A stretch of 64,000 nucleotides of DNA. Source: Glandiceps talaboti (Eukaryota; Hemichordata; Enteropneusta; Spengelidae). The first letter of the stretch is position 1. Each line of letters opens with the position of its first letter. Of the stretch, positions 60,516 to 64,000 are shown one piece after another. A model generated the notes under the pieces. It had not been told where the DNA came from, made no database searches, and worked only from the letters and a program-made list of their open reading frames with translations. The translations under genes were made by a program, and so were the position numbers. Location of the stretch: assembly GCF_964340395.1 (NCBI RefSeq), contig NC_135550.1, forward strand, positions 11,630,408 to 11,694,407, given 5' to 3'.

Positions 60516-61901
60516 AAAAAAAACTAAAAAAAACGTCGTCACCCCATTTGAGACAGACTGTCCTGACCAGAAACAATTCCATTTTTTTGACCTTATAGTT
60601 GGTTTGATATCTTATTCAGGTCTTTCTGACATTTTGAACATTGAAAAGGATAACCAAAAGTTGAAATTAGTACCTACCTTTGTTTCATTGCATACTTTCA
60701 AGATTCTGTACAATCTTAGAAATCACTAATAATATCATAGTATATAATATATTATATACTATATAGTATAATATTGTATTATATTATATTTTATTACATG
60801 TATATTACATTAACTATTATACCACATACTAACAAAAAAGGAACAAATGACACTACAGTTCAACTTATTATACAGCAGTGTCTTCTTACATTTGTAAGAA
60901 CATTATGGAACTTTAAATTACTTTGGTGTATAAAATCCACAAAGCATTTTTTAATCGGGGACCCATGACTGAAATTTTTCTACTCTAGAATATGTGTGCT
61001 ATCATGTATACAGTTACTAAAGGGCATGTGGTTACAAGGGAATTAAAATCTAATTTAGAAAGCCTTCAATCTTGGGAATTTAATGGCAGATACATGTATT
61101 TGCTCACATAAATGTCTGTTTCACTTACATAGTTCTATCTTGTCTTGTATGCTGTGCTGCAGTGCTCTGTAGGAGTCTATAGTTTTCATGCAATGGCATT
61201 CAGTATTACCCATAGCATGTTTTGTTTTGTTTCCACCACTGCCTTAAAAATCTCAAAATTCATACTGACAACTTTATCTTTTATCATATTTGGTTTGTAA
61301 TTAGTTTCTAGTGAATACATCAATCTCATATTCAATTGGCCTTGAATAATTTTCCAAATAAGACTATCACCAAATATTATATATAATAGAGAAGTTAGTT
61401 TTTGCATAATGAAAAGCTATTATTTGCATAATTAACTGACAGCTACCATGCTATTTAGCATAGTTGAACATTTATTGATATTGTGCATATCAAAACAATA
61501 GTTTACTCAATAAACAACACACAAGGACAAAACAAAATGGTCATAAAATATATAAAAAAATAGCTCCATAATTACCAAATTAAACAAAAAATACATATAT
61601 TTACATTCATTGACTCAGACAATGAAAGGGGACCCAATAAAAACAAATGACAGTTGGTACCACTGTATACATATAGTTATACACTGTGAAAGTCTGACCC
61701 TCTGTGCACTATGTAAACACAGCAAAGTATACATTATTTTCACATGGCAGAATATCTGAAGAGAAAACAGTGCAAGATCTTACACAATCAAGCTTTATAT
61801 AGATGTAACACATTTACTTACAGCTGTTCACAAGCAGTGTTTTACCACTCTTTAAAATGTCCAACATTGATCTCCATCTAAAAATTTCCACAGAAAAAAT
61901 G
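60516..61901. other. AT-rich stretch, possible 3' UTR/downstream region
   Basis: Palindromic TA-rich sequence near 60735-60790 (TATATAATATATTATATA). Nothing coding recognised. It lies downstream of the minus-strand membrane exon. Confidence 0.4.
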
Positions 61902-62212
61902 TTAAGGAACGTTTACCTGTACAGAATCATTGTCAGCACAATATGCAACACTTCCATCTATGGGATGATCATAATAGTGTGACATTGAATATGATACCCA
62001 TCGATGTCCACTCATTGATTTATCCATTGTTCCCGGCCTGTTCTTGCTTGTTAAATCTGATTTTGAGATATATGGTCTGTTTGCTATCCCTTTCCGACAA
62101 CAGCAACAAATACAGACAAGTAGTCCACTGAGGGCTATCATAACACACAGAAGAAATATTACTGCAACTGCCACACTAACATTCCCAAATAATGGAATCA
62201 CATCTTTGGTAC
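61902..62212 (-). CDS. single-pass membrane protein, TM plus cytoplasmic tail exon
   Basis: Acceptor CAG at 62213-62215, phase 1 entry. It encodes GTKDVIPLFGNVSVAVAVIF, LLCVMIALSGLLVCICCCC, then a basic RKG and a Tyr-rich tail (SHYYDHP, VAYCADNDSVQ). The frame stops at TAA 61902. CAG/GTAAAC at 61917/61916 could instead be a donor, making this an internal exon. The layout (phase 1 exon opening just before the membrane helix) is like the LDLa protein's last exon at 33411-33643, though the sequences differ. The extracellular part is off the right edge or unrecognised. Confidence 0.75.
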
Positions 62213-62384
62213 CTGAAAACAGAAAAAATATTCATAGTACAAAAGAGCTTATTAAAATCACAGACGGCCTAAAGGCATAGATAGTTGGGCTGCATCACAG
62301 ATAGGTAATCACATAGCGATTTACTCAGTATTACATCTTACTTATATTACTTGTCTAATTAGCTTAAATCCCCTAATGCAAAAA

Positions 62385-63660
62385 AAGCACACCAGTGACA
62401 TTGTAGCACAGTTCAATATACTGAATGTTAAGCTGGTACTTAAGAGATACCTATCCTGAAAACAACCTTGCAAAATACAGGCCAATCTACACAGTACATT
62501 GTTATTTTAAACCTTATGAACAGAACTCATGTTTTAATACTAACAGCTATATTGTTCTATACTTCTTTTTATTGCATTCTAATCATAACATCATATATTT
62601 CCTACACTTTTAGTAGTGCTAGTCCTTAGCTCTTAGAAAAATTACTCCTGAAATGTCTGCTATTTGTAGTGTCATAAATTTCCTAAACTTTCAGTAGTGC
62701 TAGGTTTTATAGCTCATTGAAAGGTTAATCCCAAAGCATCAGCTGTGTATAAATTTATTGGACTGTGTACATTTTATCACAAGTTTTTATATGTTTTACT
62801 CTTGACTTGACATATCAAATATAGGTAATTTTGTTTTGAATAATACTTCATCTTGATATTGCTAGAAATATCTGCAAATTTACCTTTCTGGCAAATAATC
62901 CACACTTTAGTTCATAGCAACTAATTTTGACCAAAAATCCTATATTAGACCTAATTTGCATATCAAACATGTCACCTTGCGACAAATACTTCTTCATTTA
63001 CACATCTTGAGGTACATCCCTAGGTACATCCAAAAATGTAGACTAATTGCCTACCTGCACTGTGTTTTGACCAGGCATTCCACAGTAGCACAACTAAATA
63101 TTCAATTTACATAATATGTACAATTCACATAATAGTGTATCATCAACAGAGTCATCCTAACTTCAAGAATTCATCTTCTAGATACTTCTTAGCATGTCCT
63201 TACATTGTAACAACTATCACGCCAATTTGATTAATTTATAGATTCAACATTTTTGACCAAATATCATGTTTTTAGACCTTACTTTGCATATCAAATCATT
63301 TTGAAATCATCATCAAATATTAGACAAACCTGAGGCAGCCAGAAGTTTTTAAACTGAAGTCTTTTGACAAAAACTCCCATTTTAAGGCCTAGTTTTTAAG
63401 GTGAATGATGGTGGTCATATAATATTATCTTTAAAATACTTCATCTAGACACTTCCAGAAACAGGATTCACATCAAATTAAGGACTAATCTGCCACATAA
63501 GTTTTTCTTGGAGTTTGTTAACAGTTTTGACTAAATTTGTTTATTGTAATTTGCATGTCTTGAACAGTTTTTCATCTAGACATCTCAAGATAATATTATT
63601 CAAATCAAAGTAGCATTTTTGAGCATATTTGTTCTGGTTCTGGAAAGAAAAATATATGCA
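62385..63660. mobile_element. probable TAGCAC-family element, diverged
   Basis: Starts with ACATTGTAGCACAGTT like 59623-59640. Contains repeated modules TTTTGACCAAA...TAGACCT...TTTGCATATCAAA at 62920-62970 and 63240-63300 as in the copies at 28860 and 59633. The right boundary was not found. Confidence 0.45.
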
Positions 63661-63800
63661 AATTACCATTTCATTGTTACCTTTAGTACCTGGGTTTGAA
63701 TGAAATATTCTTGTGCACGCTATGCCTTCTTAGAGGGATTGGTATAATGACCCCAACACAATTCAATATTATCTTCATTCCCATAGGATCCCAAGCAATA

Positions 63801-63867
63801 TAGCCCTTTTAAGAACCTTAATACAAATGCTTGCCAAGCATCCGTATTAAGGATCTAAAAAGGGCTA
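63801..63867. repeat. ~33-bp-arm hairpin
   Basis: TAGCCCTTTTAAGAACCTTA and ATACAAATGCTTG pair with CAAGCATCCGTATTAAGGAT and CTAAAAAGGGCTA with almost no loop. Confidence 0.75.
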
Positions 63868-64000
63868 CTATCACTTTGATACAGTAATCAAATTAGTTAT
63901 TCTTGATATTACAAATTTAACATGACTATCTGCTGCGTGAGTGCAAAATAATTTACATGAGGTAGAAAGGTCACACTTTTATTTTGTCATAATAATGTAT

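Overview
This is animal nuclear DNA: split genes with GT/AG introns of about 0.1-3.5 kb, an AT-rich background, many microsatellites, tRNA-derived SINEs, LINE remnants and numerous short inverted-repeat elements. Protein and repeat style suggest a marine invertebrate (for example hemichordate, cephalochordate or lophotrochozoan). I cannot settle the phylum from the sequence alone. Nothing bacterial or phage-like is present.

Left third (about 1-22.2 kb, minus strand): the 5' half of a xanthine dehydrogenase gene. Nineteen coding exons can be read from the start codon at 22138 down to 1110. They join in frame into 707 codons covering both 2Fe-2S domains (all eight cysteines present), the FAD domain and the start of the molybdopterin domain. 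The remaining C-terminal part lies beyond the left edge. Introns carry SINEs, LINE 3' ends, three copies of a TGTTTCC-ended inverted-repeat element (one with a second foldback element nested in it, flanked by a 9-bp target duplication), and minisatellites.

Middle (about 22.2-47.4 kb): mostly repeat-rich intergenic DNA, then the 3' part of a minus-strand gene for a single-pass membrane protein with LDL-receptor class A modules (exons at 37280-37411, 35340-35438 and 33411-33643, all joined in phase 1). Its 5' exons are not securely identified.

Right part (about 47.4-64 kb): a promoter-like, CpG-containing segment and a plus-strand first exon at 48047 whose 75-residue product resembles the N-terminal part of Crypton-derived (DUF3504/ZMYM-QRICH1-type) proteins but ends at an in-frame TAG just before a good splice donor. 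A dense set of inverted-repeat DNA elements follows, including a 2.0-kb element with TTA target duplications and internal 225-bp tandem repeats. A last or penultimate membrane-spanning exon of another minus-strand gene lies at 61902-62212.

The genes are not an operon or a joint system. What is most unusual is the density and nesting of small non-autonomous DNA transposons. Several have readable terminal repeats and target-site duplications.
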